A DNA stretch of 64,000 nucleotides from JBCCDY01 sp039030555 (GCA_039030555.1 JBCCDY010000007.1:218450-282449); one strand, 5' to 3'. Positions 8,328 to 16,717 are shown, counted from the first letter of the stretch. Numbers and translations: made by a program. The notes: generated by a model from the sequence alone, not told the origin.

Positions 8328-9426
8328 CCATATAAAGAAAGCCATTTTCAGTGGTGGAGGGACAGGTGGGCATATCTACCCGGCTATTGCTGTGGCTTCT
8401 GAGTTGAGATCCAGGTTCCCGGATGTAGATATCCTTTTTGTAGGAGCGAAGGGTAAGATGGAAATGCAAAAAGTTCCAGATGCAGGTTATAAGATTATTG
8501 GGTTGGACATCGCCGGGATTCAGAGAAGATTGACAATAAAAAACCTATTGGTTCCCTTCAAATTACTGGCAAGTCTTTTCAGGGCGAAAAAAGTATTGAA
8601 AGACTTTAAGCCGGATGTGGTTGCAGGCTTCGGCGGTTATGCGAGCGGACCATTGTTACGTCAGGCAGTTAAGAAGAATATTCCGGCCCTGCTTCAGGAG
8701 CAGAATTCCTATGCCGGATTGACTAATAAGATTCTTGCCGGGAATGCTGAAAAGGTGTGTGTGGCTTATGATGGAATGGAGAAATATTTTCCTTCTGAGA
8801 AAATCGTTAAAACGGGAAATCCAGTTCGAAAAGATATTCTGGATTTGTCTTCAAAAAGAGAGGAGGCTCTATCGCATTTTAAGCTTGATCCCAACAAAGA
8901 AACATTGTTGATCCTTGGAGGAAGCCTGGGCGCAAGAACAATTAATAATAGTGTTTTGGCCCACATTGAAACTTTAAAAAAATCAGATATTCAGGTGTTA
9001 TGGCAGACTGGTAAGTTCTACTTCCAGGAAATGCTGGATAAGACTTCCGATAAAGATCTTCAGAATATTAAAATTCTTGAATTTATAAAGGAAATGGACC
9101 TAGCATACGCTGCTGCTGATATCATCATCTCCAGGGCGGGAGCACTTTCTATTTCTGAATTATGCCTGGTTGGTAAGCCAGTGGTTTTTATTCCTTCGCC
9201 AAATGTTGCCGAAGATCATCAAACCATGAATGCAAAAGCTTTGACGGAAAAGGATGCTGCCATAATGATCAGAGATTCTGAAGCTGAGGAACAAATGATC
9301 CCCAAAACACTCGATCTGCTTCAAAATGATGAGGAGAAGAATCAAATGGCTCAAAATATAAAGAAGGAAGGCATGCCGAATGCTACAGAAAATATTGTAA
9401 ACGAATTGATAGCACTAGTCAATTGA
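8311..9426 (+). CDS. murG: MurG, UDP-GlcNAc:lipid I N-acetylglucosaminyltransferase
   Basis: Peripheral membrane GT28 enzyme, 371 residues, that adds GlcNAc to lipid I to make lipid II. The GGGTGGH loop is at residues 15-21, GFGGYASGP and QEQNSYAGLTNKILA follow, and the UDP-GlcNAc site ISRAGALSISEL is present. The first residues (MLKAENHIKK) have no family equivalent beyond the usual short basic lead and come from the heptad repeat. The start at 8311 is the only ATG that gives a complete first strand. The stop TGA overlaps the murC TTG as TTGA. Confidence 0.95.
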   Translation: MLKAENHIKKAIFSGGGTGGHIYPAIAVASELRSRFPDVDILFVGAKGKMEMQKVPDAGYKIIGLDIAGIQRRLTIKNLLVPFKLLASLFRAKKVLKDFKPDVVAGFGGYASGPLLRQAVKKNIPALLQEQNSYAGLTNKILAGNAEKVCVAYDGMEKYFPSEKIVKTGNPVRKDILDLSSKREEALSHFKLDPNKETLLILGGSLGARTINNSVLAHIETLKKSDIQVLWQTGKFYFQEMLDKTSDKDLQNIKILEFIKEMDLAYAAADIIISRAGALSISELCLVGKPVVFIPSPNVAEDHQTMNAKALTEKDAAIMIRDSEAEEQMIPKTLDLLQNDEEKNQMAQNIKKEGMPNATENIVNELIALVN

Positions 9427-10805
9427 AACTAGAGGAGATACATAGCGCCTATTTCATTGGTATCGGAGGAATCGGTATGAGTGCACTTGCCAGATGGATG
9501 AAGTGGAAAGGAATCCGCGTTTCCGGCTATGATCGCACTCCTTCTGAATTAACGGAGAAACTTATTTCAGAAGATATCGAAATTCATTTTAAAGAAAATA
9601 TCGAGACAATATCAGGGTTGGACAAAGAAAAAACGCTTATTGTTTATACCCCTGCGGTTCCTAAAAATCATAAAGAACTGATTCATTTTCAGACTAATGG
9701 TTTTGAGGTGATGAAACGCTCAGAGGTACTGGGTCAAATTTCGAAAGAAATTAAAACTATAGCCGTAGCTGGAACTCATGGCAAAACAACCACCTGTTCC
9801 ATGATTGCCCATATATTTAAATATAATAATTTGAATTCTACGGCACTCGTGGGGGGAATCCTGTCTAACTATAATTCCAATTTAGTTTTGAGTGGAAATC
9901 CTTCGAATACGGAATGGATGATTCTGGAAGCCGATGAGTTTGATCGATCTTTCTTGACGCTAAGCCCTGAAATAGCTGTCATTACCTCTATTGATCCCGA
10001 TCATCTTGATATCTACGGAGATGAGCAAACCATTAAAACGGCTTTTTCCGATTTTTCATCGAGAATTAAACCAGAAGGCCACTTCTGGATCAATCACAGC
10101 GCAAATGAAAATCTAGACGCATCTAAATTTAAAGGCTCTGTAAAAAGAACTTATGGTATTGAAGAGGGAGAGGTTAGGGCATCTAACTTTTCGGTCGATG
10201 GCTCTTATCGATTTGATTATCAGCTTGAGGGAAAAACAGTTGATTCCTATGAATTACAGATTCCCGGGCGCCATAATATTGAAAATGCGATAGCTGCAAT
10301 ATCCGTAGCTAGGAATTCCGGACTTGAACATTCACAAATCAAAGAGGCTCTTTCAAATTATAAAGGGGTAAAAAGAAGGTTTGAGTATATTATTAAATCA
10401 GAACGCCTGGTCTACATCGATGATTATGCTCACCATCCAACAGAGATAAAGGCTTTGCTGAATTCGGTTCGAGAGCTATACCCTACAAAAAGAATAAAAG
10501 CCATATTCCAACCGCACCTATATTCCAGGACAAGAGATTTTCAGGATGGATTTGCTGAAAGCTTGAGTCTGGCTGACGAAACCATTTTACTGGATATTTA
10601 TCCGGCAAGAGAGGAGCCAATCCCAGGAGTTTCATCAGAAATTATTTTTAAAAAAATGAAAGCCTCTCAGAAAAGACTTTTGAGTAAAGAAGAACTCGTC
10701 GATCAGATTGAAATAGGAAGCTCGGATGTGCTTTTAACGATCGGGGCCGGAGATATCGATAAGCTTGTAAAACCTTTGAAACTTAAACTGGAACAGTCGA
10801 TATGA
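9423..10805 (+). CDS. murC: UDP-MurNAc:L-alanine ligase MurC
   Basis: First Mur ligase, 460 residues, joining L-alanine to UDP-MurNAc with ATP. There is an N-terminal GIGGIGMSALA nucleotide fold, the P-loop GTHGKTT at 117-123 (the H is typical of MurC), the EADEFDRSFL segment and IDDYAHHPTEIKA. The start is TTG in the four-base overlap TTGA with murG; the conserved fold begins within 12 residues, so a later start is unlikely. The stop overlaps the ftsQ ATG (ATGA). Confidence 0.95.
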   Translation: MKLEEIHSAYFIGIGGIGMSALARWMKWKGIRVSGYDRTPSELTEKLISEDIEIHFKENIETISGLDKEKTLIVYTPAVPKNHKELIHFQTNGFEVMKRSEVLGQISKEIKTIAVAGTHGKTTTCSMIAHIFKYNNLNSTALVGGILSNYNSNLVLSGNPSNTEWMILEADEFDRSFLTLSPEIAVITSIDPDHLDIYGDEQTIKTAFSDFSSRIKPEGHFWINHSANENLDASKFKGSVKRTYGIEEGEVRASNFSVDGSYRFDYQLEGKTVDSYELQIPGRHNIENAIAAISVARNSGLEHSQIKEALSNYKGVKRRFEYIIKSERLVYIDDYAHHPTEIKALLNSVRELYPTKRIKAIFQPHLYSRTRDFQDGFAESLSLADETILLDIYPAREEPIPGVSSEIIFKKMKASQKRLLSKEELVDQIEIGSSDVLLTIGAGDIDKLVKPLKLKLEQSI

Positions 10806-11566
10806 AGGGCAGTATAAAGGTGAAAAAATATACAGTTTGGGGTGTGATTGCTGCAGCAGTGGTCGTTTGTGTTGGTTTTATTGATAAAAAGCAGGAAGCC
10901 AGAGCCTGCGAAAATATCATTATCAATATTGATGAGCAAAGTGGAAATTATTTCATCACAGAAGATGATATCATCGATATTCTAACCAGCAAAGGGGAAC
11001 GCTTCATTTTAGGAACTCCTTTTGAAGAGTTAAACCTTAAGTTCCTCGAAAAAGAGGTTAGAAACCATAGTTTCGTCCACAAAGCTGATGTTTTTAGAGA
11101 CATCAAAGGAACTCTGATTGTAAATGCCAAACAATGCAGGCCAATTGCAAGAATTCTTACTTCAAATGGAGAGAGTAAATATGTAAGCCAGGAAGGAGAA
11201 ATTTTGCCACTCTCTAAAAGATTTACAGCCAGGGTTCCAATCATTGCTGGTAACTGGACTTCTACGATTAAAAACCAAACTATTGATTCTGTCCGATTCG
11301 GTACAGAGATCTTTGAGTTATTGGAATTTATAGATCAGGACGAATTTTGGAAAGCCCAGATTGCTCAGCTTAAGATTGATCGTAAAGGAAACGTAGAGTT
11401 GTTTCAGCAAGTTGGTAAGCAGATCATTGAACTAGGTAAACCGGAAGAACTCGAAGATAAGTTCGAGCGATTAAAGATTTTCTACGACGAGATCTTACCT
11501 CGAAAAGGTTGGAATCATTACGAAAAAGTGAGCCTGGCTTACAGAAATCAGATTGTGTGTGAATAG
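10802..11566 (+). CDS. ftsQ: FtsQ-like cell division protein
   Basis: 254-residue bitopic membrane protein in the ftsQ position. One transmembrane helix (about 11-25) is followed by a periplasmic POTRA-like segment (about 38-110, YFITEDDIIDIL...) and the FtsQ/DivIB domain with VRFGTEIFELLEFI. FtsQ binds FtsL/FtsB and recruits them to the divisome. Similarity to proteobacterial FtsQ is weak, so position and topology carry the call. In most relatives ftsA would follow directly; here a 600-bp insertion separates them. Confidence 0.88.
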   Translation: MKGSIKVKKYTVWGVIAAAVVVCVGFIDKKQEARACENIIINIDEQSGNYFITEDDIIDILTSKGERFILGTPFEELNLKFLEKEVRNHSFVHKADVFRDIKGTLIVNAKQCRPIARILTSNGESKYVSQEGEILPLSKRFTARVPIIAGNWTSTIKNQTIDSVRFGTEIFELLEFIDQDEFWKAQIAQLKIDRKGNVELFQQVGKQIIELGKPEELEDKFERLKIFYDEILPRKGWNHYEKVSLAYRNQIVCE

Positions 11567-11567
11567 A

Positions 11568-11581
11568 ATGAACAAAAATAT
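11568..11581 (+). repeat. Left copy of 14-bp direct repeat bounding the DUF559 cassette
   Basis: ATGAACAAAAATAT occurs just after the ftsQ stop and again, identical, at 12187-12200 just before ftsA, exactly outside the two 109-nt repeats. This is what a target-site duplication would look like. A partly similar sequence also precedes the second 109-nt repeat (12064 onward), so part of it could belong to the repeat instead. Confidence 0.6.
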
Positions 11582-11684
11582 AACCCTCATCTCTAGCCCT
11601 TCTCCCACGGGAGAAGGGAACTATCGAAGAAAATTAACTCGAAGAGAAAAGCCCTCTCCTCAAGGAGAGGGTTTGGGTAAGGTT
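11576..11684 (+). repeat. 109-nt REP-like repeat, copy 1 (left of DUF559 gene)
   Basis: Matches 12072-12180 at 104 of 109 positions with no gap. It holds two perfect hairpins: CCCTTCTCCC/GGGAGAAGGG with AC between (11598-11619), and CCCTCTCCT/AGGAGAGGG with CA between (11652-11671). The outer ends (AACCCTCAT and GGTTTGGGTAAGGTT) are themselves roughly inverted, giving the composite look of a BIME made from two facing REPs. Confidence 0.9.
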
Positions 11685-11698
11685 GAAAAGAAGTTTAA

Positions 11699-12067
11699 AT
11701 GACAGAGCGAGAATTACATAAAGGAGCTAATCCTAATATGTTTGGTTATGCCAAGGAAAATCGAAAGGCACCAACTGATGCAGAAGACCTTCTTTGGCAG
11801 AATCTAAGAGGCCGAAAATTAGTCGGTTTAAAATTCAGAAGGCAACATCCTATTGGAGACTTCATAATTGATTTTTACTGTCATGATAAAAAGCTGGGTA
11901 TTGAATTAGATGGGGGGTACCATTTTTTAACTGAACAAAGAGAAGCCGATGAAGGTCTCACTTTTGAACTTAAAGAATTAGGGGTCAAAATTATTCGATT
12001 TGACAACTCAGAAATTGAAAGAAATATCAAGAAAGTGCTAAAAAGAATAGAAGAAGAACTGAAATGA
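11699..12067 (+). CDS. DUF559-family (Vsr-like) PD-(D/E)XK endonuclease
   Basis: 122-residue single-domain protein of the DUF559 family (PF04480), related to the very-short-patch-repair endonuclease fold. The N-terminal T-D-A-E-D-L-L-W-Q-N-L-R-G-R-K and L-K-F-R-R-Q-H-P-I-G are the family signature. D58, E69 and D71 (in ELDGGYH) are the probable PD-(D/E)XK metal ligands. The nuclease activity is inferred; the family has no settled function. It separates ftsQ from ftsA and is bracketed by two 109-nt repeats, so it is a passenger, not a division gene. ATG at 11699 gives the usual length; all key residues are intact. Confidence 0.9.
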   Translation: MTERELHKGANPNMFGYAKENRKAPTDAEDLLWQNLRGRKLVGLKFRRQHPIGDFIIDFYCHDKKLGIELDGGYHFLTEQREADEGLTFELKELGVKIIRFDNSEIERNIKKVLKRIEEELK

Positions 12068-12071
12068 AAAC

Positions 12072-12180
12072 AAATATAACCCTCATCCCTAGCCCTTCTT
12101 CCACGGGAGAAGGGAACTATCGGAGAAAATTAACTCGAAGAGAAAAGCCCTCTCCTCAAGGAGAGGGTTTGGGGGAGGTT
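12072..12180 (+). repeat. 109-nt REP-like repeat, copy 2 (right of DUF559 gene)
   Basis: Direct copy of 11576-11684, offset by exactly 496 bases, five substitutions, no gap. It carries the same two hairpins; one substitution turns a C-G pair of the first stem into a T-G wobble. It begins five bases after the stop of the DUF559 gene. Confidence 0.9.
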
Positions 12181-12186
12181 TTTAAC

Positions 12187-12200
12187 ATGAACAAAAATAT
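12187..12200 (+). repeat. Right copy of 14-bp direct repeat bounding the DUF559 cassette
   Basis: ATGAACAAAAATAT, identical to 11568-11581. Removing 11582-12200 would leave one copy and a roughly 40-bp ftsQ-ftsA spacer, a plausible ancestral junction. Confidence 0.6.
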
Positions 12201-12223
12201 CAAGACATATAAACTTTAGCGAT

Positions 12224-13543
12224 ATGGATACAGCAGACGATAAAATTATAGTAGGACTGGATATTGGAACTACGAAAATATGTGCCATTGTTGGGCGGCT
12301 TAACGACTATGGCAAACTTGAAGTAATGGGTATGGGGAAAGCTGTTTCCGATGGCGTGATCAGGGGGATAGTAACTAACATTGATAAGACGATCCATGCT
12401 ATTGAAAAAGCGATATCCGAAGCTGAAGAAGCATCTGGAATCAACATTCAGGTGGTTAATGTTGGAATAGCTGGCCAGCATATTAAAAGCTCTATCCAGC
12501 ACGGAAGCATCACACGCGATTGCTGTGATGAAGAGATTTCAGTAGAAGACGTTAACCGTCTCACGAATGATATGTATAAGATCGTGACTCCTCCGGGAAG
12601 CCAGATCATTCATGTTATGCCACAGCAATATATCGTAGACTATGAAGAAGGTATCACAGATCCGGTGGGTATGTCCGGAGTTAAACTGGAAGCAGATTTC
12701 CACATCATAACGGCGCAGACGAACGCGATTAACAACATCAATAAGTGCGTAAGGAGGGCAGGATTGGAGATTGAAAACCTTATCCTTGAACCCTTAGCAT
12801 CAAGTCTTGCTGTACTTTCTGAAGAAGAAAAAGAAGCAGGTGTCTGTCTGGTCGATATTGGAGGTGGAACTACGGATGTAGCTATATTCTATGATAACAT
12901 CATCAGACATACCGCAGTAATTCCATTCGGTGGAAACATTGTGACTTCAGATATCAAACAAGGATGTATGGTGATGCAGCACCAGGCAGAATTATTGAAA
13001 ACAAAATTTGGGAAAGCCATTTCCGAAGAAGCTAATTCAAATGAGATCGTATCGATACCAGGATTAAGGAATAGGCCTCCAAAGGAAATATCATTGAAAA
13101 ACCTTGCTCATATCATCGAGGCGAGAATGCAGGAGATCATCGAATTAGTGCATGCCGAAATCATTACTTCAGGATATGAAAATAAGCTTTCAGGCGGAAT
13201 TGTAGTTACAGGTGGAGGCTCTCAACTGAGCTCTATAAAACAACTATTCGAATACATGACGGGAATGGATGCACGGGTAGGTTATCCTAATGAGCACCTT
13301 GGTAAAGGAAAAGTAGACGTTGTCAAATCACCTATGTATGCGACTTCGGTAGGACTCGTTTTATCTGGTTATCGTGCTTTAGACAATAGAGAAAATCGAT
13401 ACAAATCGGTCACTACCCTGAATACGAACATGAAAACCAAGGCTAAGGCAAAAGTGCCAGGAGGTAAAGACTTCTTTAAAAGCCTTCTCGATAAAACAAA
13501 GGGGCTTTTAATCGATGATTTCGACGATTCAAAAGACTATTAA
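12224..13543 (+). CDS. ftsA: FtsA, actin-like membrane tether of the Z-ring
   Basis: 439-residue actin-fold ATPase that anchors FtsZ to the membrane. ATP-binding signatures are VGLDIGTTKICAIVG at the N-terminus, VDIGGGTTDVAIF in the centre and GIVVTGGGSQLSSI toward the C-terminus; the 1C domain specific to FtsA lies between the first two. The C-terminal part (LLDKTKGLLIDDF) would serve as the amphipathic membrane helix. The gene is preceded by the DUF559 cassette and followed by a 100-bp repeat-rich spacer before ftsZ. Confidence 0.95.
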   Translation: MDTADDKIIVGLDIGTTKICAIVGRLNDYGKLEVMGMGKAVSDGVIRGIVTNIDKTIHAIEKAISEAEEASGINIQVVNVGIAGQHIKSSIQHGSITRDCCDEEISVEDVNRLTNDMYKIVTPPGSQIIHVMPQQYIVDYEEGITDPVGMSGVKLEADFHIITAQTNAINNINKCVRRAGLEIENLILEPLASSLAVLSEEEKEAGVCLVDIGGGTTDVAIFYDNIIRHTAVIPFGGNIVTSDIKQGCMVMQHQAELLKTKFGKAISEEANSNEIVSIPGLRNRPPKEISLKNLAHIIEARMQEIIELVHAEIITSGYENKLSGGIVVTGGGSQLSSIKQLFEYMTGMDARVGYPNEHLGKGKVDVVKSPMYATSVGLVLSGYRALDNRENRYKSVTTLNTNMKTKAKAKVPGGKDFFKSLLDKTKGLLIDDFDDSKDY

Positions 13544-13545
13544 GT

Positions 13546-13611
13546 AATTAGTAATTAAGAATTAATAATGATATCGAAAAGAGCTAATAGCCAAACAGCT
13601 AAATAGCCAAG
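13546..13611. repeat. Degenerate heptad repeats between ftsA and ftsZ
   Basis: From 13546 the spacer reads AATTAGT, AATTAAG, AATTAAT, AATGATA (AATTNNN heptads). From 13582 come AGCTAAT, AGCCAAA, C, AGCTAAAT, AGCCAAG, an AGCYAAN series with small slips. No gene is associated. The AATTNNN form recurs at 57006-57040. Confidence 0.65.
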
Positions 13612-13643
13612 AAACACAAACTGAAAACTATAAATCAATTATA

Positions 13644-15179
13644 ATGGAAAACTCATCTTATTCATTCGACTTGCCTAAACACCATAAGTCGATCATCAAG
13701 GTGATCGGTGTAGGTGGAGGAGGTAGCAATGCTGTAACACATATGTTTGCTCAAGGCATTAAAGATGTAGAGTTTGTAATTTGTAACACAGACTCACAGG
13801 CACTCTTAAGTAGTACAGTAAACAACAGACTTCAGATAGGAGCACATCTAACTGAAGGCCTAGGAGCAGGTGCTAATCCTGAAAAGGGAAAAAATGCTGC
13901 TCTGGAAAGTAAGGAAGATATTCGTGACCTTTTGAATGAAGATACCAAAATGATCTTCATAACTGCTGGTATGGGCGGTGGTACAGGTACGGGAGCTGCA
14001 CCGGTAATTGCACAGGTTGCGAGAGATCTTGGAATTCTAACGGTGGGTATCGTTACGATGCCATTCGCTTTCGAAGGAAAGAAAAAAATGGCTCAGGCAG
14101 AAGCTGGTTTAGAAGAGCTTAAAAGAAATTGCGATACAGTACTCATCATTTTAAATGATAAGCTCAGGGAGGTTTATGGAAACCTGAGTATAAGCAATGC
14201 ATTTGCACAGGCAGATAATGTTTTAACGACGGCTGCCAAAGGTATTGCTGAGATAATAACTGTTCCAGGATATGTAAACGTTGATTTTGAGGATGTTAAA
14301 ACGGTTATGATGGAGTCAGGTGCCGCTGTTATGGGGTCTGCAACTACCGACGGAGACCGTAGGGCTATTCGAGCAGCAGAGGAAGCGATCTCATCACCAC
14401 TGCTGAACAATAAAAACATTCACGGAGCGCAGAAAATACTTCTTTCTATCATGTCAGGAGAAGTGGCTGAACTCCAAATGGATGAACTTACGGAAATTAC
14501 AGAGTTTATTCAGGAGATTGCCGGATTTGAAGCTGAAATGATATTCGGTCATGGAGTGGATGAGAATTTAGGGGAAAGTATCCGGGTTACAGTCATTGCA
14601 ACTGGTTTCGAAGAAAATAAATTCAGCCCTCCAAAAATTGATAATAGCAGAAGAGTTTTTGACCTGGAAAGCAGCCAGCAGATCAGCCTTTTCAAAGAAG
14701 AGCAAAAAGCTTCTACCCAGCCGGAGCCAACGAATGAAGAAGTTACTCTAGACGAGAGTGAGTCTTATTCATTTGAAAGATCAGAACCGGAGGAGACAGA
14801 AATTGAAGAAGTCAATGAAGCAGATAAAGTACTTCTGAGCCTGGAAGATGAATATGAAATAGAGGAAAGAAAACCGGCGCGCGAAGAAGAAACTTCTCAC
14901 AGTTTCAGCTGGGATGTAAAGGCTGAAATGGAAGATAAAAAGAAAGAGTTAGAGGAACAGTCTAAAGAAAGAGTGCGCAAGCTTCAAGGACTTTCGAGTC
15001 ACAATTCATTCGATTCCGGAGATTTCAAGAATAAACTGGAAGTACCTGCTTATTTGAGAAAGAAAGTACAATTCCAGGATGTGCCTCATTCTTCTGAACG
15101 AAACATATCCAGGTACAACCTCAATGATGATAACCAGATATTAGGTAATAATAAGTTTCTCCACGACAACGTGGACTAA
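13644..15179 (+). CDS. ftsZ: FtsZ, tubulin-like division GTPase
   Basis: 511-residue cytoplasmic GTPase that forms the Z-ring. The tubulin signature GGGTGTG is at 111-117, the N-terminal GVGGGGSNAV at 22-31, and the T7 loop N-L-S-I-S-N-A-F-A-Q-A-D-N follows. After the core (to about 330) comes a long acidic linker rich in E, S and P. It is much longer than the 380-400 residues of E. coli or B. subtilis FtsZ but usual for Bacteroidota. The segment PAYLRKKVQF near the end may act as the C-terminal peptide. Last gene of the dcw cluster; a terminator follows at 15268. Confidence 0.95.
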   Translation: MENSSYSFDLPKHHKSIIKVIGVGGGGSNAVTHMFAQGIKDVEFVICNTDSQALLSSTVNNRLQIGAHLTEGLGAGANPEKGKNAALESKEDIRDLLNEDTKMIFITAGMGGGTGTGAAPVIAQVARDLGILTVGIVTMPFAFEGKKKMAQAEAGLEELKRNCDTVLIILNDKLREVYGNLSISNAFAQADNVLTTAAKGIAEIITVPGYVNVDFEDVKTVMMESGAAVMGSATTDGDRRAIRAAEEAISSPLLNNKNIHGAQKILLSIMSGEVAELQMDELTEITEFIQEIAGFEAEMIFGHGVDENLGESIRVTVIATGFEENKFSPPKIDNSRRVFDLESSQQISLFKEEQKASTQPEPTNEEVTLDESESYSFERSEPEETEIEEVNEADKVLLSLEDEYEIEERKPAREEETSHSFSWDVKAEMEDKKKELEEQSKERVRKLQGLSSHNSFDSGDFKNKLEVPAYLRKKVQFQDVPHSSERNISRYNLNDDNQILGNNKFLHDNVD

Positions 15180-15267
15180 AATCTTATTTGGAGCAGGTGC
15201 TATTTTTTGCAGTTGATGGCCTGTGGCACCTCCCTCCGGATAAAGAATTAAATTGGTTTATAGTTAG

Positions 15268-15300
15268 AAGGCTTGCCGTATGGCAGGCCTTTGTTATTTT
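15268..15300 (+). terminator. Rho-independent terminator after ftsZ
   Basis: Ten-base arms AAGGCTTGCC / GGCAGGCCTT (one G-T wobble) around GTAT, followed by TTGTTATTTT. It lies 90 bases after the ftsZ stop and just before the sulfotransferase start, marking the end of the dcw transcript. Confidence 0.8.
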
Positions 15301-15318
15301 CGCCCTTCGAACAAATGT

Positions 15319-16437
15319 ATGGCAGAATTTAAGCTTCCTCCTATATCAACACTCGCTGGGAGTTCCTTACGTAATTATTTCAAAGTTCTATCCGGAAATA
15401 AAATTGAATCCCGGTTTTACCTGAAGGTTTTTTTGAGCTTGCTGATCATCCTGATCGGAACACCTTTTAGATGGATTGAGAGCCTCAAATTCAACCAGAA
15501 AATTAAAAAATTTGAGTTTGAAGAGCCACCACTATTCATTTTAGGTCATTGGAGGAGCGGTACTACTTTTTTACATAATGTTCTTTGTCAGGATCCAGTT
15601 GCCGGATATTTAACAACTTATAATTCACTCTTCCCACATTATTTAGGAAGTAAATGGCTTTTCGAGACTTTTATGTCTGTGACTATGCCTGATAAAAGGC
15701 CGGCCGATAACGTAAAGCTTGATACTCGATATCCTCAGGAAGAAGAGTTTTCGATAGGTAATGTACATCCGTATTCATACTATAATTTCTGGTACTTTCC
15801 TGATCGTTACAAGGAGTATTATGACTGCTATGTCCGATTTAAAGATAAAAAGGTAAAAGAAGTATGGAAGGAAAAGTATCGGAGGCATATTATTAAATCC
15901 TTGCTGGATACGAATGGGAGAAGAGCGATATTTAAAAATCCGGTACTGACTGGCAGAGTGCATGCTTTGACAGAGTTATTTCCCAATGCCAATTTCATTC
16001 ATATTTACCGGAATCCAGTGGTTGTTTTTTTGTCAACTAGAAAATTTTTCAGGGAATTATTCCCAACCCTTTGGTTTCATGAGATCAGTAATGATGAAAT
16101 CGATGAGATGATCTTCACCACATTCATTAAGATGGTCAATGATTTTGAAGAACAGAAAAAGCTTATTCCGGAAGGCCAGCTCATTGAGATTAAGTTTGAG
16201 CAGTTTGAAGAATCTCCGAAAGAGCATTTGAGCGATATTTATAGCCAGTTAAAACTGGATAGCTGGGAACTAGCTGCTCCTCAATTTGAGAAATACATTA
16301 GTGCCCAAAAAAGTTACAAAAAGAATAATTATAAGATTTCGCAAAAAGATTTAGACCGGGTTTTGCATGAGTGGGGATTTGCAATGAAATTATGGAACTA
16401 TGAGGTTCCTGAAAATTTGGATGTTATTAGTCCTTGA
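15319..16437 (+). CDS. Sulfotransferase family protein (PAPS-dependent)
   Basis: About 372 residues with a Sulfotransfer_3-type fold. The 5'-phosphosulfate-binding loop is LGHWRSGTTFLHN and the 3'-phosphate site is FIHIYRNPVVVFLSTRKF. It would move sulfate from PAPS to a hydroxyl; the substrate is unknown. A hydrophobic stretch (about 30-50) may attach it to the membrane. I start at ATG 15319. An upstream in-frame ATG at 15280 lies inside the terminator stem and adds 13 unconserved residues. The next large gene is a sulfatase, then a steroid-reductase-like protein and an SDR, hinting at a lipid or sterol alcohol as acceptor. No PAPS-synthesis genes are in the window. Confidence 0.85.
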   Translation: MAEFKLPPISTLAGSSLRNYFKVLSGNKIESRFYLKVFLSLLIILIGTPFRWIESLKFNQKIKKFEFEEPPLFILGHWRSGTTFLHNVLCQDPVAGYLTTYNSLFPHYLGSKWLFETFMSVTMPDKRPADNVKLDTRYPQEEEFSIGNVHPYSYYNFWYFPDRYKEYYDCYVRFKDKKVKEVWKEKYRRHIIKSLLDTNGRRAIFKNPVLTGRVHALTELFPNANFIHIYRNPVVVFLSTRKFFRELFPTLWFHEISNDEIDEMIFTTFIKMVNDFEEQKKLIPEGQLIEIKFEQFEESPKEHLSDIYSQLKLDSWELAAPQFEKYISAQKSYKKNNYKISQKDLDRVLHEWGFAMKLWNYEVPENLDVISP

Positions 16438-16459
16438 TTCAATTAAATGGACGAGAATA

Positions 16460-16503
16460 AAATCTCTCTTGCCGAGGGTTTAAACCCCCGACAAGAGAGA
16501 TTT
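16460..16503. terminator. 44-nt near-perfect palindrome after the sulfotransferase gene (terminator or REP-like)
   Basis: 22-bp arms centred on TTTAAA with only two mismatches (16472/16491 and 16475/16488); outer arm AATCTCTCTTG, inner GAGGGTTTAAACCCCC. It starts 23 bases after the sulfotransferase stop and is followed by an AT-rich run (TTTATAAATAATT) rather than a clean T-tract. It may be a terminator or a dispersed palindromic repeat. Confidence 0.55.
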
Positions 16504-16546
16504 ATAAATAATTAGGAAGATTCAAAGTTTGAGAAAATAGATAAAG

Positions 16547-16669
16547 ATGGCGACTAGAAACTCAAAAAGAGATAAAGTCCAAGAAGCTATAAATAGACTT
16601 AAGAAAGTGAAAAGTAACTTACAAGATAGGGTTCAAAGAGCCGATAAGATTTTGAAGAAGTCCAATTAA
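16547..16669 (+). CDS. Possible 40-residue basic small protein
   Basis: ATG at 16547 to TAA at 16667-16669 gives 40 residues, beginning MATRNSKRDKVQEAINRLKK and ending DKILKKSN. It is about one third K plus R, has no Cys or Trp, and the K/V/I/L spacing would form one amphipathic helix, as in small nucleoid- or ribosome-associated proteins. There is no strong Shine-Dalgarno sequence (GATAAAG precedes the ATG), which is normal for Bacteroidota. Not recognised; the coding call rests on codon-like composition and helix periodicity only. Confidence 0.4.
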   Translation: MATRNSKRDKVQEAINRLKKVKSNLQDRVQRADKILKKSN

Positions 16670-16717
16670 TAGTTGAATGATTAAAGAATTACAAGTTGAT
16701 AACTGACTGTTTGAAGT

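Noticed and set aside
11582..12186. Canonical insertion sequence around the DUF559 gene
   Set aside because: No transposase-fold protein; the flanking repeats are direct, hairpin-rich and 109 nt long, not simple terminal inverted repeats.
13546..13611. CRISPR or long tandem array
   Set aside because: The period is 7 bp with variable positions inside each unit; there are no 20-40 bp repeats separated by unique spacers and no cas genes in the window.
15280..15318. Earlier ATG for the sulfotransferase
   Set aside because: The ATG lies within the terminator stem and adds 13 residues (including two Cys) that do not fit the family start.
15188..15424. 78-codon frame after ftsZ
   Set aside because: It runs through the ftsZ terminator and into the sulfotransferase gene in another frame; its residues look like shadow coding.
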